Shown here: in pieces, positions 7,851 through 16,920 of the stretch
How the letters are laid out: every line of letters begins with the position of its first letter
Numbering within the stretch: the first letter of the stretch is position 1
DNA from: an uncultured Porphyromonadaceae bacterium
GTDB taxonomy: Bacteria > Bacteroidota > Bacteroidia > Bacteroidales > Muribaculaceae
DNA: 64,000 nucleotides
NCBI GenBank assembly: GCA_947177685.1
Contig: CAMWVE010000010.1
Span: 1-64,000, forward strand
Direction: 5' to 3'
The notes under the pieces: generated by a model
What the model was told of the DNA's origin: nothing
Databases searched by the model: none
Seen by the model: the letters and a program-made list of their open reading frames with translations, nothing else
Made by a program: the position numbers and the translations under genes

Positions 7851-8809
7851 AGGCAGTTCAGATTGCTTAACAGTGATGAATAATTTTCTTTACAACGCTC
7901 TTTAAGCGGTGTGCCGGAGGCAATGGAAGCAACCTGTTTCAACAGCGACAGTATGATTTTGCTCTCCTGCTCCGTGACCCCTGCATTGTAGAGGTCGATG
8001 GATTTCTCAAGCACGGTGCGCGCAACAGAGTCACGCAACATGCCGAGTCCGGCGTTTGAAAGAGGGGTGATTTCTGTAATTTTATCAATATTACCGCTTA
8101 TGCTCCTCAGTTTATCAGCTATGATGGATGCGCTACGATATGATTCCGAGCGAATCAGGGTGAGTTCATTCTCTACCTCACTGCTCCATCTGCGGCGATA
8201 CAATTCATTCAACGTATTAATTGCCAATGAATTGGAATTAAACCCAAGCGAAATTGTGTCAAATGGAAGATATTCTGAAAGCAGTTCGGCAAAGAGATCA
8301 TACAGTTTCTCCTCCGAGGGATGCGGCTCATCGCCAATTATAGCCTTGACAAATTCATTCCTGAGCCTTTCGTTCTCAATTACAGAAATGACTTGAGCTA
8401 TTCCCGTTTCAAGCTTACCGTCGAGGAAACTGAGTACTGCCGAATTAATCCGGGAGGAGAAGCTGTTTTGTTCAGCCGCTAAAATATCACGCGCCGCCTC
8501 CAAGTCATTACGGTCAAGCTTATCGATTGAATAGGCGTCAACAGGGGTGACCACAGAGAACCACACCAAGGCATACTTAAGCCTGAGTTCAGGTGAAAAA
8601 CGCATGACAGAACATGGCTCAAGCATGGCGGCATTACGGTGAACAGTTCCGAAAACCGACGGGATGTCAAGGGGCATTAGGCATGGGCGCCCTACCCTCG
8701 CATAAACATTCAACTTGTTGAGCGACGCCATAATTTCCCTTTCCGTGCTGTTTGCAGGAATGCCTAAAATCCTATACGGATTGGTGATTATGAATCGCGG
8801 GAGAGCCAT
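7847..8809 (-). CDS. J-domain-like protein without HPD motif, partner of the Hsp70 protein
   Basis: The 320-residue product begins with NPYRILGIPANSTEREIMASLNKL (given in part: NPYRILGIP at 11-19), which resembles helix I of a J domain. A stretch ending in PELRLKYALVWF (about 73-84) resembles the end of a J-like region. The diagnostic HPD tripeptide is absent: the place where it should lie reads VGRPCLMPLDIP. The rest is predicted mostly alpha-helical, with no signal peptide or membrane span. J-domain proteins deliver clients to Hsp70 and stimulate its ATPase, and the Hsp70 gene lies two genes downstream. Lack of HPD implies either a non-stimulating adaptor or a different contact mode. Assignment to the J-like group is moderately sure; function is inference. 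Confidence 0.68.
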   Translation of the reverse strand: MALPRFIITNPYRILGIPANSTEREIMASLNKLNVYARVGRPCLMPLDIPSVFGTVHRNAAMLEPCSVMRFSPELRLKYALVWFSVVTPVDAYSIDKLDRNDLEAARDILAAEQNSFSSRINSAVLSFLDGKLETGIAQVISVIENERLRNEFVKAIIGDEPHPSEEKLYDLFAELLSEYLPFDTISLGFNSNSLAINTLNELYRRRWSSEVENELTLIRSESYRSASIIADKLRSISGNIDKITEITPLSNAGLGMLRDSVARTVLEKSIDLYNAGVTEQESKIILSLLKQVASIASGTPLKERCKENYSSLLSNLNCL

Positions 8810-8840
8810 AAAGTTGAAACGATAGAGATGGGCAAACTTA

Positions 8841-11015
8841 TCAGTTGCCCATCTCAGAGATAAATTTGATTCTTACCAGACGGATTTCATCTTCAGTGCA
8901 GTCCGAGCCGAGTTCGTTGATTGCCTCGTTGATATCATCGCTCTCGCTTGACTTGAAATAATCGAAAATCTCCTCCTGATGATCTTCATCAATCACCTCA
9001 TCGATGAAATAATTGATGTTGATTTTTGTGCCGGAATAAACAATAGCTTCAATCTGATCAAGAAGCTCGCTGAACTCCAACCCTTTAGATTCCGCAAACT
9101 CATCGAGAGCGATTTTGCGGTCGATTGACTGGATAATTGAGATTTTCAGTTTGCTCTTGTTTGCGAAGCTGCGGACACGAAGATCCTCGGGACGCTCTAT
9201 TTCATTCTCCTCCACATGAGTCTTGATGACGCGCAGAAACTCTTCGCCATAGCGTTTCGCCTTACCTGCCCCAACTCCGGGAATGGTTGCGAGTTCTTCC
9301 ATGGTGATGGGATAAGTAGTTGCCATAGCCTCCAGCGAGGGATCCTGAAAAATAACATAAGGTGGCAATGACAGTTTTTTTGCCTGTTTCTTTCGCAGAT
9401 CTTTCAGTATGGAATAGAGTTCGGGGTCAACCGCACATGAGCCGCCCGACTTCACCATTGAAGGTTCTTCTTCCTCGGTGAAATCATTATCCTCCACAAT
9501 CTTGAACGATTTGGGCGATTTCAGGAACGATTCGCCTGCGGGGGTAATCTTGATTACTCCGAAATTCTCAATGTCGCGCTCCAGATAACCGGCAATGACA
9601 CCCTGACGGATTACGGCGTTAAGATAGCGCTCGTCAGCCTTTGACGTGCAGCCGAACACATCGAGTTCATCGTGGTTATATGATTTGACATCGTTGGTGC
9701 TCTTACCGAGCATTACATCAATAATATGGTTTGACTTAAATTTTTCCTTTAAGGCGGTCACCGTTTCAATGACCGCGCACAAATCATCTTTAGCTTCCAC
9801 TTGTTTCTTAGGATTTAAACAGTTGTCGCAATTTCCACAATCATTTTCATTATATTCTTCACCAAAATAGTGCAGCAATGTTTTACGTCGGCACACCGAT
9901 GATTCGGCATAGCTTGCCGTTTCAACAAGCAGCTGCTTGCCTATCTCCTGTTCAATCAAAGGTTTGCTCTGCATGAACTTCTCCATCTTCTGAAGGTCCT
10001 TCGAAGAGTAGAATGTTATGCACCTACCCTCGCCTCCGTCACGTCCGGCTCGACCGGTTTCCTGATAATAACCCTCAAGCGACTTGGGCATGTCATAATG
10101 AATGACGAAGCGGACGTCAGGTTTGTCAATACCCATTCCGAACGCTATCGTAGCCACTATGACATTAACCTTTTCCAACAGGAAGGCATCTTGATTCTCG
10201 GAACGTTGCTGTCCGTCCATACCTGCATGATAGGGAAGCGAGGATATGTTGTTCAGCTTAAGCAGTTCCGAGAGTTCCTCAACCTTCTTTCGGCTCAGAC
10301 AGTAGATGATGCCTGACTTTCCGGGGTTATTTTTTATGAATCGGATAATCTCCTTGTCGATGTTGGGCGTTTTCGGACGTACCTCATAATAAAGATTCTC
10401 GCGGTTGAACGATGACTTGAACACGCGGGCATCAGTCATGCCGAGGTTCTTCTGAATGTCGTGCTGCACCTTGGGAGTGGCAGTGGCAGTCAGGGCAATC
10501 ACCGGATGTTGCGAAATCTCGTTGATAATGGGTCGGATGCGACGATATTCCGGACGGAAGTCATGTCCCCACTCTGAAATACAGTGAGCCTCGTCGACAG
10601 CATAAAACGAAATCTCGACTGACGAGAGGAATTCAATATTTTCATCCTTTGTCAGCGATTCCGGAGCGACATAGAGCAGTTTTGTCTTGCCGCAGCGTAT
10701 GTCATGCTTGACAAGGTCTATAGCCGATTTGTTGAGCGAGGAATTCAGGAAGTGAGCCACTCCGTCATCCTCCGAATAGTTCCGCATGGCATCGACCTGA
10801 TTTTTCATCAGTGCTATGAGGGGAGAGATTACGATAGCCGTACCTTTCATAAGCAATGCCGGCAGCTGATAGCAGAGCGATTTTCCGCCACCGGTAGGCA
10901 TCAGAACGAATGTGTCGTGCCCCTCCATAAGGGAGCGTATTATGGCTTCCTGATTTCCTTTGAAGTTGTCGAATCCAAAGTGGTATTTCAGAGCATCAAT
11001 AAGTTCGTTGTTCAT
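8841..11015 (-). CDS. recQ: ATP-dependent DNA helicase RecQ
   Basis: The 724-residue superfamily 2 helicase unwinds DNA 3'-5' in recombination and repair. Walker A is MPTGGGKS (39-46), the DEAH box is AVDEAHCISEWGHDF, and motif VI is YYQETGRAGRDGGEG. The RecQ zinc site CRRKTLLHYFGE...CGNCDNC and winged helix follow. An HRDC domain comes after it (LPPYVIFQDPSLEAMATTYP...IPGVGAGKAKRYGEEFL, each part quoted separately). About 120 further residues continue with acidic, helical sequence ending near SEMGN. It lies between clpX and the J-like gene on the same strand, with short gaps (111 and 31 bases), so it may share their transcript. The C-terminal extension is the only unusual point. Confidence 0.95.
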   Translation of the reverse strand: MNNELIDALKYHFGFDNFKGNQEAIIRSLMEGHDTFVLMPTGGGKSLCYQLPALLMKGTAIVISPLIALMKNQVDAMRNYSEDDGVAHFLNSSLNKSAIDLVKHDIRCGKTKLLYVAPESLTKDENIEFLSSVEISFYAVDEAHCISEWGHDFRPEYRRIRPIINEISQHPVIALTATATPKVQHDIQKNLGMTDARVFKSSFNRENLYYEVRPKTPNIDKEIIRFIKNNPGKSGIIYCLSRKKVEELSELLKLNNISSLPYHAGMDGQQRSENQDAFLLEKVNVIVATIAFGMGIDKPDVRFVIHYDMPKSLEGYYQETGRAGRDGGEGRCITFYSSKDLQKMEKFMQSKPLIEQEIGKQLLVETASYAESSVCRRKTLLHYFGEEYNENDCGNCDNCLNPKKQVEAKDDLCAVIETVTALKEKFKSNHIIDVMLGKSTNDVKSYNHDELDVFGCTSKADERYLNAVIRQGVIAGYLERDIENFGVIKITPAGESFLKSPKSFKIVEDNDFTEEEEPSMVKSGGSCAVDPELYSILKDLRKKQAKKLSLPPYVIFQDPSLEAMATTYPITMEELATIPGVGAGKAKRYGEEFLRVIKTHVEENEIERPEDLRVRSFANKSKLKISIIQSIDRKIALDEFAESKGLEFSELLDQIEAIVYSGTKININYFIDEVIDEDHQEEIFDYFKSSESDDINEAINELGSDCTEDEIRLVRIKFISEMGN

Positions 11016-11126
11016 ACGGCATATAGTTCAGGAGAGAAAACATTTTGTAATTGCTGATTATTCAGAAGCGCCGACGGGCGCATGATGTTAAACAGTTGAT
11101 GAGTGTTCTAATTATAATTGGTAAGA

Positions 11127-12380
11127 TTATGCTTGTTGGGTTTCAAAATTGGCTTCGCGCAACTTCTGCATGCAGTAGTCGGCATCCACCACAAATTTCT
11201 TTTTCTTCATGGAGGGAGCATCAAACATGGCGTCGACCATCACCGTTTCGACTATTGAACGGAGTCCGCGGGCGCCAAGCTTGTATTCCACAGCTTTGTC
11301 GACAATCAGGTCAAGTGCCTCAGGAGTAAATTCCAGTTTAATGCCATCCATTTCAAACAACTTGACATACTGCCGGATGATAGCATTCTTAGGCTCGGTC
11401 AGAATGTTTCGGAGTGCCTCGCGGGAGAGCGGCTCAAGGTTTGTTATGATGGGGAGACGCCCGATTATTTCCGGTATGAGACCGAACGACTTAAGGTCCT
11501 GAGGAGCAACATGCTTCATGATGTTGTTCTCATCGACCCGCTTGCGGGCGTTACCCGATACATAACCAACGGCATGCGTGTTCAGTCGCTGTGCAATCTT
11601 GCGTTCGATGCCGTCAAAAGCCCCTCCGCAGATGAACAGTATATTCTTTGTGTCGACAGGTATCATTTTCTGCTCGGGATGCTTACGTCCGCCCTGCGGA
11701 GGAACGTTTACAATGGATCCTTCGAGCAGTTTCAGCAAACCCTGCTGCACACCTTCGCCACTCACATCACGGGTAATCGAGGGATTATCGCCTTTTCGGG
11801 CTATCTTGTCGATTTCATCAATAAAGACGATACCGCGCTCGGCAGCTTTCACATCGTAATCAGCAGCCTGAAGCAGACGCGTAAGCAGCGATTCGATATC
11901 TTCGCCCACATAGCCTGCCTGAGTCAGAACCGTGGCGTCGACAATGGTGAACGGCACGTTGAGAAGTCGGGCTATTGAACGAGCCAACAGAGTTTTACCG
12001 GTGCCTGTAGGACCAACCAATATCACGTTGCTCTTTTCGATTTCAGTGTCGTCATCGGTTTTTTGCGCCAGACGTTTATAGTGATTGTAAACTGCAACCG
12101 ACAGATATTTCTTTGCCTCTTCCTGACCCACTACATATTGATCAAGAAAAGCGCAGATTTCGCGTGGCTTGGGTATGTTCTGCAATGATGTATTGAATTT
12201 CGATGTCGATTTCTCAGACTTATCATTTTGAAATTCATTTATCATCATGTTGATTTGCTCCACGCAGTTCGAGCAAATGAAAGTGTCACCGTTCAGTGGC
12301 GAGGGTATAAAAAACTCGCTGTGACTGCCCGGCTGCCCACAGAAGCTGCAATATTTTTCGTAATTATTCTTTTTTGCCAT
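11127..12380 (-). CDS. clpX: ATP-dependent Clp protease ATP-binding subunit ClpX
   Basis: The 417-residue AAA+ unfoldase recognises substrates and feeds them to ClpP. The N-terminal zinc-binding domain has cysteines at 11, 14, 36 and 39 (CSFC...CSNC). Walker A is GPTGTGKT (123-130), Walker B is [11 protein letters not shown], and the pore-loop and sensor regions follow (GYVGED, the IGF-like loop region and [11 protein letters not shown]). Length is normal for ClpX. It lies 70 bases downstream of clpP and is read with it. It precedes recQ, an order I know from other Bacteroidales. Confidence 0.97.
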   Translation of the reverse strand: MAKKNNYEKYCSFCGQPGSHSEFFIPSPLNGDTFICSNCVEQINMMINEFQNDKSEKSTSKFNTSLQNIPKPREICAFLDQYVVGQEEAKKYLSVAVYNHYKRLAQKTDDDTEIEKSNVILVGPTGTGKTLLARSIARLLNVPFTIVDATVLTQAGYVGEDIESLLTRLLQAADYDVKAAERGIVFIDEIDKIARKGDNPSITRDVSGEGVQQGLLKLLEGSIVNVPPQGGRKHPEQKMIPVDTKNILFICGGAFDGIERKIAQRLNTHAVGYVSGNARKRVDENNIMKHVAPQDLKSFGLIPEIIGRLPIITNLEPLSREALRNILTEPKNAIIRQYVKLFEMDGIKLEFTPEALDLIVDKAVEYKLGARGLRSIVETVMVDAMFDAPSMKKKKFVVDADYCMQKLREANFETQQA

Positions 12381-12450
12381 AAAAAATCATTTTTAACCGT
12401 CGCGGAGAGGTGGGGTCACCACAACGCCGCGCGGTTCAATGCCATGGTAA

Positions 12451-13152
12451 TCAATGACGTGCCTTGATCAGAACATCGTCAATCATACCGTAGTCCTTGG
12501 CTTCCTGAGCTGTCATCCAATAGTCACGGTCAGAGTCACGTTCCACTTTTTCAAATGGCTGACCTGAATGACTCGCTATGATTTCGTAGAGTTCCTTTTT
12601 CAACATCTGAATCTGACGGGCTGTGATTTCGATGTCACTTGCCTGACCCTGAGCGCCACCCATGGGCTGATGTATCATCACGCGCGAATGGTTAAGGGCG
12701 AAACGTTTACCGGTTGTACCAGAAACGAGCAATACCGCTGCCATAGAGGCAGCCATGCCGGTGCAGATTGTGGCTACATCACTTGAAATATATTGCATGG
12801 TGTCATAAATGCCCAGACCTGCATAAACCGATCCGCCGGGCGAGTTGATGTAGATTGAAACATCTTTGCCGGGGTCAGCGGAATCAAGGTAAAGCAGCTG
12901 TGCCTGAATGACATTGGCTGTGTATTCGTTAACGTCTGTACCAAGGAAAATAATACGATCCATCATCAGACGTGAGAACACGTCCATCTGCGCCACGTTG
13001 AGCTGACGTTCCTCAATGATGGTCGGAGAAATGTAACTTGAAACAATGTTTGAAGAAGCAGCCTTCGACGACATGTATGATGCGGTCTGGTCAAAAGTCA
13101 GACCGTTCATGCCAAGGTGCTTCACTGCAAAATCTCTAAAATCTTTACTCAT
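12451..13152 (-). CDS. clpP: ATP-dependent Clp protease proteolytic subunit ClpP
   Basis: The 233-residue serine peptidase forms the tetradecameric chamber of ClpXP. The catalytic triad is visible: Ser136 in GMAASMAAV, His161 in [10 protein letters not shown], and Asp at about 210 in DRDYWMTA. The SPGGSVYAG oxyanion segment is present. The N-terminus of about 40 residues before the family core is longer than in E. coli and may include a propeptide. It heads the minus-strand group clpP-clpX-recQ-J-like-membrane-Hsp70 and has a consensus promoter at 13315-13346. In many bacteria tig (trigger factor) lies directly upstream; here the upstream neighbour is the divergent ftsK. Confidence 0.97.
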   Translation of the reverse strand: MSKDFRDFAVKHLGMNGLTFDQTASYMSSKAASSNIVSSYISPTIIEERQLNVAQMDVFSRLMMDRIIFLGTDVNEYTANVIQAQLLYLDSADPGKDVSIYINSPGGSVYAGLGIYDTMQYISSDVATICTGMAASMAAVLLVSGTTGKRFALNHSRVMIHQPMGGAQGQASDIEITARQIQMLKKELYEIIASHSGQPFEKVERDSDRDYWMTAQEAKDYGMIDDVLIKARH

Positions 13153-13314
13153 ATCTTATTTATAATAGAAGTTCATAAAATCAGACCGGCAGGTTCCTCC
13201 AAAGCCTTTATTTCAGAAGCGCCGGACCGGAGAAAAGGTTGAAAACCGGACTCGAAACGCCGCCTTATGCTGCCTTGTTATAAACCCGAGTCTATCTGTT
13301 TTGTATTTTCTATT

Positions 13315-13346
13315 CAAAATTATAAAAAATTACGCGGAACTGCAAA
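13315..13346 (-). promoter_or_regulatory. clpP operon promoter
   Basis: On the minus strand TTTG (13346-13343), a 20-base spacer and TAATTTTG (13322-13315) match the Bacteroidetes promoter. The predicted start leaves about 155 bases of untranslated leader before the clpP ATG. The gap 13153-13481 (329 bases) contains this leader, this promoter and the divergent ftsK promoter, and nothing else recognisable. Confidence 0.75.
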
Positions 13347-13448
13347 AAAAATTTCAATATAATTTCAATATTTCCGGTGAACCGAGAATTATTTTGCCCT
13401 TTTTTAATTTTTAATGTGTGAAAGTCGTGATTTTTTCCACAAATGTTG

Positions 13449-13456
13449 TAATTTTG
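13449..13456 (+). promoter_or_regulatory. ftsK -7 box
   Basis: TAATTTTG lies 25 bases before the ATG at 13482. No exact TTTG is found 19-21 bases upstream. It supports the ATG at 13482 over an in-frame TTG at 13461, which would fall at or before the transcript start. Confidence 0.55.
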
Positions 13457-13481
13457 TATATTGTTACTTAAAGATTTTCCA

Positions 13482-16250
13482 ATGACAAAATTTGACAATC
13501 AATCATACGACCCATCCATTCTTGATTTGGACACCGATGCCTACTCCACTCCGGGCAATTCCGCGAAAACCGGGAAACGTCAGGCAAAGGATAAACCCTC
13601 CGCTGAAACAGAGCCTCAACAAGCTTTGCATGAAAAGGATCCTGAGAAAACCGGCGTTAAAAAGAAGCCTGTTGAAACGGAGCCTATGGAATCTGGACCA
13701 TCGATCTGGCGAAAAATCATTGATTTTTTCTGCGACCGACGCACACATGGCGCTATCGGTCTGTTGCTGATCGGCTTCTCGGCATACGTTCTTATTGCAT
13801 CGTTGTCATTTTTTGTCAGCGGTAAAAAGGATGTAAGCGCAATTAATCAGCAAACCATAGAGCAGCTGTCGCAACAGCCTGACAGTGTGGAGAACGCCGC
13901 AGGTCCGGCAGGTGCAGTGATGTCGCAGGTGATACTCACGCAGTCGTTCGGCATAGGTGCTATGGTCATGATAATCTATCTTACCACCATAGGACTGGCG
14001 CTGTTGCGTGTCATAAAAATCAAATTCTGGTCATTCACGTTCAAATCTCTGTTCATTGCCCTAACTCTTTCCATGGTTGCCGGTTTGCTAACCTACGGCA
14101 TGGAAAGCCACTTCCTGTGGGGAGGCTTGCACGGTCGCATGATGAACATGCTGCTCATTCAGCGGTTCGGATGGACGGGTGCAGTAATTGTCAGCCTGTT
14201 GCTCGTGGGTGTGATAGCAATGATTTACCTGAACGAGCTGATAACGCTTTACAAGATTTCGCGGGCTCGAATGAAAGCCGTCAAAGAACGCCGTGAACAG
14301 GCGCGACTGGAACGGGAGAAGCGTGAGCAGGCAGTGCGTGAAAACATGTCGGATAAGGGTGTTTCGGATGAAACCGATGAGCAGAAATCCGCCGTGGAGG
14401 AAGATGAAACCATAACTTCGGAAGAGAAAAAAGTGGTGTTCGATGAACATGACGCACAGGAGCAGAAGGAGATGGATGATATTGCCGAGCAGACCGATGA
14501 TGAACCGGTTGCGGAACATGAGCCGAAGGATGATGAAGCGCTACTTGACGAAATGATGAATGTTCACCGTGAGAAAACGGATGATACAGAAAATGTCACT
14601 CTTGCCGATGAGTCATCTGAAGCTATGGATGATGTTACGGCGACGGATGATGAACCGGCTGTAAAGAATGAACCGGGGGCAGACAAAATCGATGATGAAG
14701 TTCCACTGGAAATAATTCACAACGAGATTGAACAGGCTGAAAGCATCAACAATCCGTTCGATCCCACCGCAGAACTGTCGCACTATCAGTTCCCGCCGCT
14801 TGACCTGCTCATAGACCACCCCACGGACACCACCCGTAACACCGTTCAGGAGGAGGATAAGGAACGTATCATACGCTCTTTGCGCGAATATGGCATCAAT
14901 ATCACCAAAATAGATGCCACCGTGGGTCCTACGGTTACTCTATTCGAGATTGTCCCTGAAGAGGGTACCCGCATCCAGCAGATAAAGCGTCTGGAGGATG
15001 ACCTCATGCGCAGTCTTTCAGCAATAGGTATCCGTATTGTTGCCCCGATACCCGGCAAAGGCACCATCGGCATTGAAGTGCCAAACAAGAATCCGCAGAC
15101 GGTAGGTATCCGTGCAGTCTTGTCATCAAAAAAATATCAGGAGTTCAAGGGTGAATTGCCTATGGCTATGGGTGCCACAATCTCCAACGAGGTTTATGTA
15201 GCCGACCTTGCCAAGATGCCTCACCTGCTTGTGGCAGGTGCAACAGGTCAGGGTAAATCCGTAGGTCTGAACACTATCATTGCCTCGCTTATCTACCGCA
15301 AGCACCCATCGACACTGAAGTTTGTGCTGATTGACCCCAAGATGGTTGAGTTTTCGCTTTACAGCAAGCTCGAGCATCACTATCTTGCAAAAATGCCTGA
15401 CGAGGATGAACCCATAATCACACAGACTGACAGGGTTATATCGACCCTCAACTCGCTTTGCGTGGAGATGGAAAACCGCTACCGTCAGCTTAAGAGCGCA
15501 GGAGTAAGAAACATCAAGGAATATAACGACAAATTCACCGCACGGCAGCTTAACCCGGAGAAAGGGCATCAGTTCCTCCCCTACATAGTGGTGATAATCG
15601 ATGAGTTTGCCGACCTGATTTCTGTTCTTGGCAAAGAGGTCGAGACTCCTGTGGCGCGAATCACTGCAAAGGCACGCGCCGTGGGTATTCACATGATTAT
15701 CGCCACACAGCGACCCTCAATCGACGTTATCACCGGTGTAATCAAGAACAATATTCCCGGTCGTATAGCCTTCAAAGTTCCGCAGAGCATCGACAGTAAG
15801 ACAATTCTGGACCGCACCGGCGCCAATCAGCTGATTGGTCGCGGCGACATGCTTTTCCTCAACGGCAGCAATCTTGAACGAGTGCAGTGCGCCTTCATCG
15901 ATACCCCTGAAGTTGAGGCAATCTGTAACTTCATTGAGAACGAGACCGGCTTCCCGACTCCCTATCTCCTCCCCGACTATAATCCCAACGGGGCTAACGA
16001 AGGAAATGCAGGAGCCGTAACCGAACGTGACCCGTTGTTTGCCGAATGTGCCCGCTTCATAATTCAGTCGGGAACAGCCTCCACATCGTCGCTGCAGCGA
16101 CGCTACGGCATAGGCTATAACCGTGCAGGCAAAATTATGGACCAGATGGAGGCAGCCGGAATCGTGGGTCCTGCCATGGGCAGTAAGCCGCGTCAGGTGC
16201 TTCTTGACATAATAGCGCTTGAGCGTCTGCTTGAGGATATGGGCATCTGA
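13482..16250 (+). CDS. ftsK: DNA translocase FtsK/SpoIIIE
   Basis: The 922-residue septal DNA pump clears chromosome ends from the closing septum and activates dimer resolution. Four membrane segments occupy roughly residues 88-250, after a polar, lysine- and proline-rich N-terminus of about 85 residues. A long acidic linker rich in Asp-Asp-Glu runs to about 420. The RecA-like motor follows, with Walker A GATGQGKS at 586-593 and Walker B VVIIDEFADLI. The C-terminal winged-helix gamma domain (RRYGIGYNRAGKIMDQME) would read polar KOPS-like sequences. It is the first gene of a plus-strand series; a LolA-like gene follows 44 bases later. The order of domains is canonical. Confidence 0.96.
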   Translation: MTKFDNQSYDPSILDLDTDAYSTPGNSAKTGKRQAKDKPSAETEPQQALHEKDPEKTGVKKKPVETEPMESGPSIWRKIIDFFCDRRTHGAIGLLLIGFSAYVLIASLSFFVSGKKDVSAINQQTIEQLSQQPDSVENAAGPAGAVMSQVILTQSFGIGAMVMIIYLTTIGLALLRVIKIKFWSFTFKSLFIALTLSMVAGLLTYGMESHFLWGGLHGRMMNMLLIQRFGWTGAVIVSLLLVGVIAMIYLNELITLYKISRARMKAVKERREQARLEREKREQAVRENMSDKGVSDETDEQKSAVEEDETITSEEKKVVFDEHDAQEQKEMDDIAEQTDDEPVAEHEPKDDEALLDEMMNVHREKTDDTENVTLADESSEAMDDVTATDDEPAVKNEPGADKIDDEVPLEIIHNEIEQAESINNPFDPTAELSHYQFPPLDLLIDHPTDTTRNTVQEEDKERIIRSLREYGINITKIDATVGPTVTLFEIVPEEGTRIQQIKRLEDDLMRSLSAIGIRIVAPIPGKGTIGIEVPNKNPQTVGIRAVLSSKKYQEFKGELPMAMGATISNEVYVADLAKMPHLLVAGATGQGKSVGLNTIIASLIYRKHPSTLKFVLIDPKMVEFSLYSKLEHHYLAKMPDEDEPIITQTDRVISTLNSLCVEMENRYRQLKSAGVRNIKEYNDKFTARQLNPEKGHQFLPYIVVIIDEFADLISVLGKEVETPVARITAKARAVGIHMIIATQRPSIDVITGVIKNNIPGRIAFKVPQSIDSKTILDRTGANQLIGRGDMLFLNGSNLERVQCAFIDTPEVEAICNFIENETGFPTPYLLPDYNPNGANEGNAGAVTERDPLFAECARFIIQSGTASTSSLQRRYGIGYNRAGKIMDQMEAAGIVGPAMGSKPRQVLLDIIALERLLEDMGI

Positions 16251-16294
16251 CCATGTCATCTCAACCTTTTACATGCAATAGATGTTTTGTAGAC

Positions 16295-16897
16295 ATGAAA
16301 AAAATTTTTTTAATTATCAGTCTGATTGTTCCGTTGTTCGCCGCTGCAGCTACCACTGCCTCGTCAGTGGTGGAAAAAACTGTGGAGACCATCCGCAAGG
16401 CTCCGAGCATCTCAGCCAATATAACGATTGAGACCGAAGGGCATCCTGCCACCGGCACAATAATATTGTCGGGCGACCGCTTCATGATTGACTCTCAGGT
16501 TGGGTCACGATGGTTCGATGGCAAAACGCTGTGGGCATACTCACCGCAGACCAATGAGGTGACCGTTACAGAGCCGACTGATGAAGAACTTGCTGAAATC
16601 AATCCGTTTCAGTTCCTGAAAAGTGCGCGTAACGACTTCACTCCGCGATTGCTGAAATCAGCTGCCGGAGCATACACTGTAGAGCTGAAACCTAAGAAGG
16701 GCAACTCCGGCATTACATCAGCCGTGGTAACCGTCGACAGCTCAACCTATCTCATCAAAAGCATAAAACTGACAGTAAACAAACAAGTGATAAACATCCG
16801 ACTCTCCTCTGTAAGGACAGGCAAGGCTCTCCCCGACTCCATTTTCAGATTCGAGAAGCGTATGCTGCCCAAAGCGGAGATAAATGATCTCAGATAA
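16295..16897 (+). CDS. LolA-like outer-membrane lipoprotein carrier
   Basis: The 200-residue product has a signal peptide (about 1-18, ending LFAAAATTA). A single beta-rich domain follows, with the LolA pattern: an early SANITIETEG strand, FDGKTLWAYSPQTNEVTV in the middle, and late strands with lysine-rich turns. LolA-family proteins carry lipoproteins across the periplasm from the LolCDE complex to the outer membrane. The frame remains open to 16253, but the ATG at 16295 begins the signal peptide. It lies between ftsK and trxB, as in other Bacteroidetes. The family is fairly sure; distinction from other LolA-fold proteins is not possible by eye. Confidence 0.78.
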   Translation: MKKIFLIISLIVPLFAAAATTASSVVEKTVETIRKAPSISANITIETEGHPATGTIILSGDRFMIDSQVGSRWFDGKTLWAYSPQTNEVTVTEPTDEELAEINPFQFLKSARNDFTPRLLKSAAGAYTVELKPKKGNSGITSAVVTVDSSTYLIKSIKLTVNKQVINIRLSSVRTGKALPDSIFRFEKRMLPKAEINDLR

Positions 16898-16920
16898 TAA
16901 CAAATTAACGAAACATAACT

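Noticed and set aside
14088..14519. 143-codon minus-strand frame inside ftsK
   Set aside because: It is antisense to the FtsK membrane and linker region; its hydrophobic stretches mirror the acidic linker codons.
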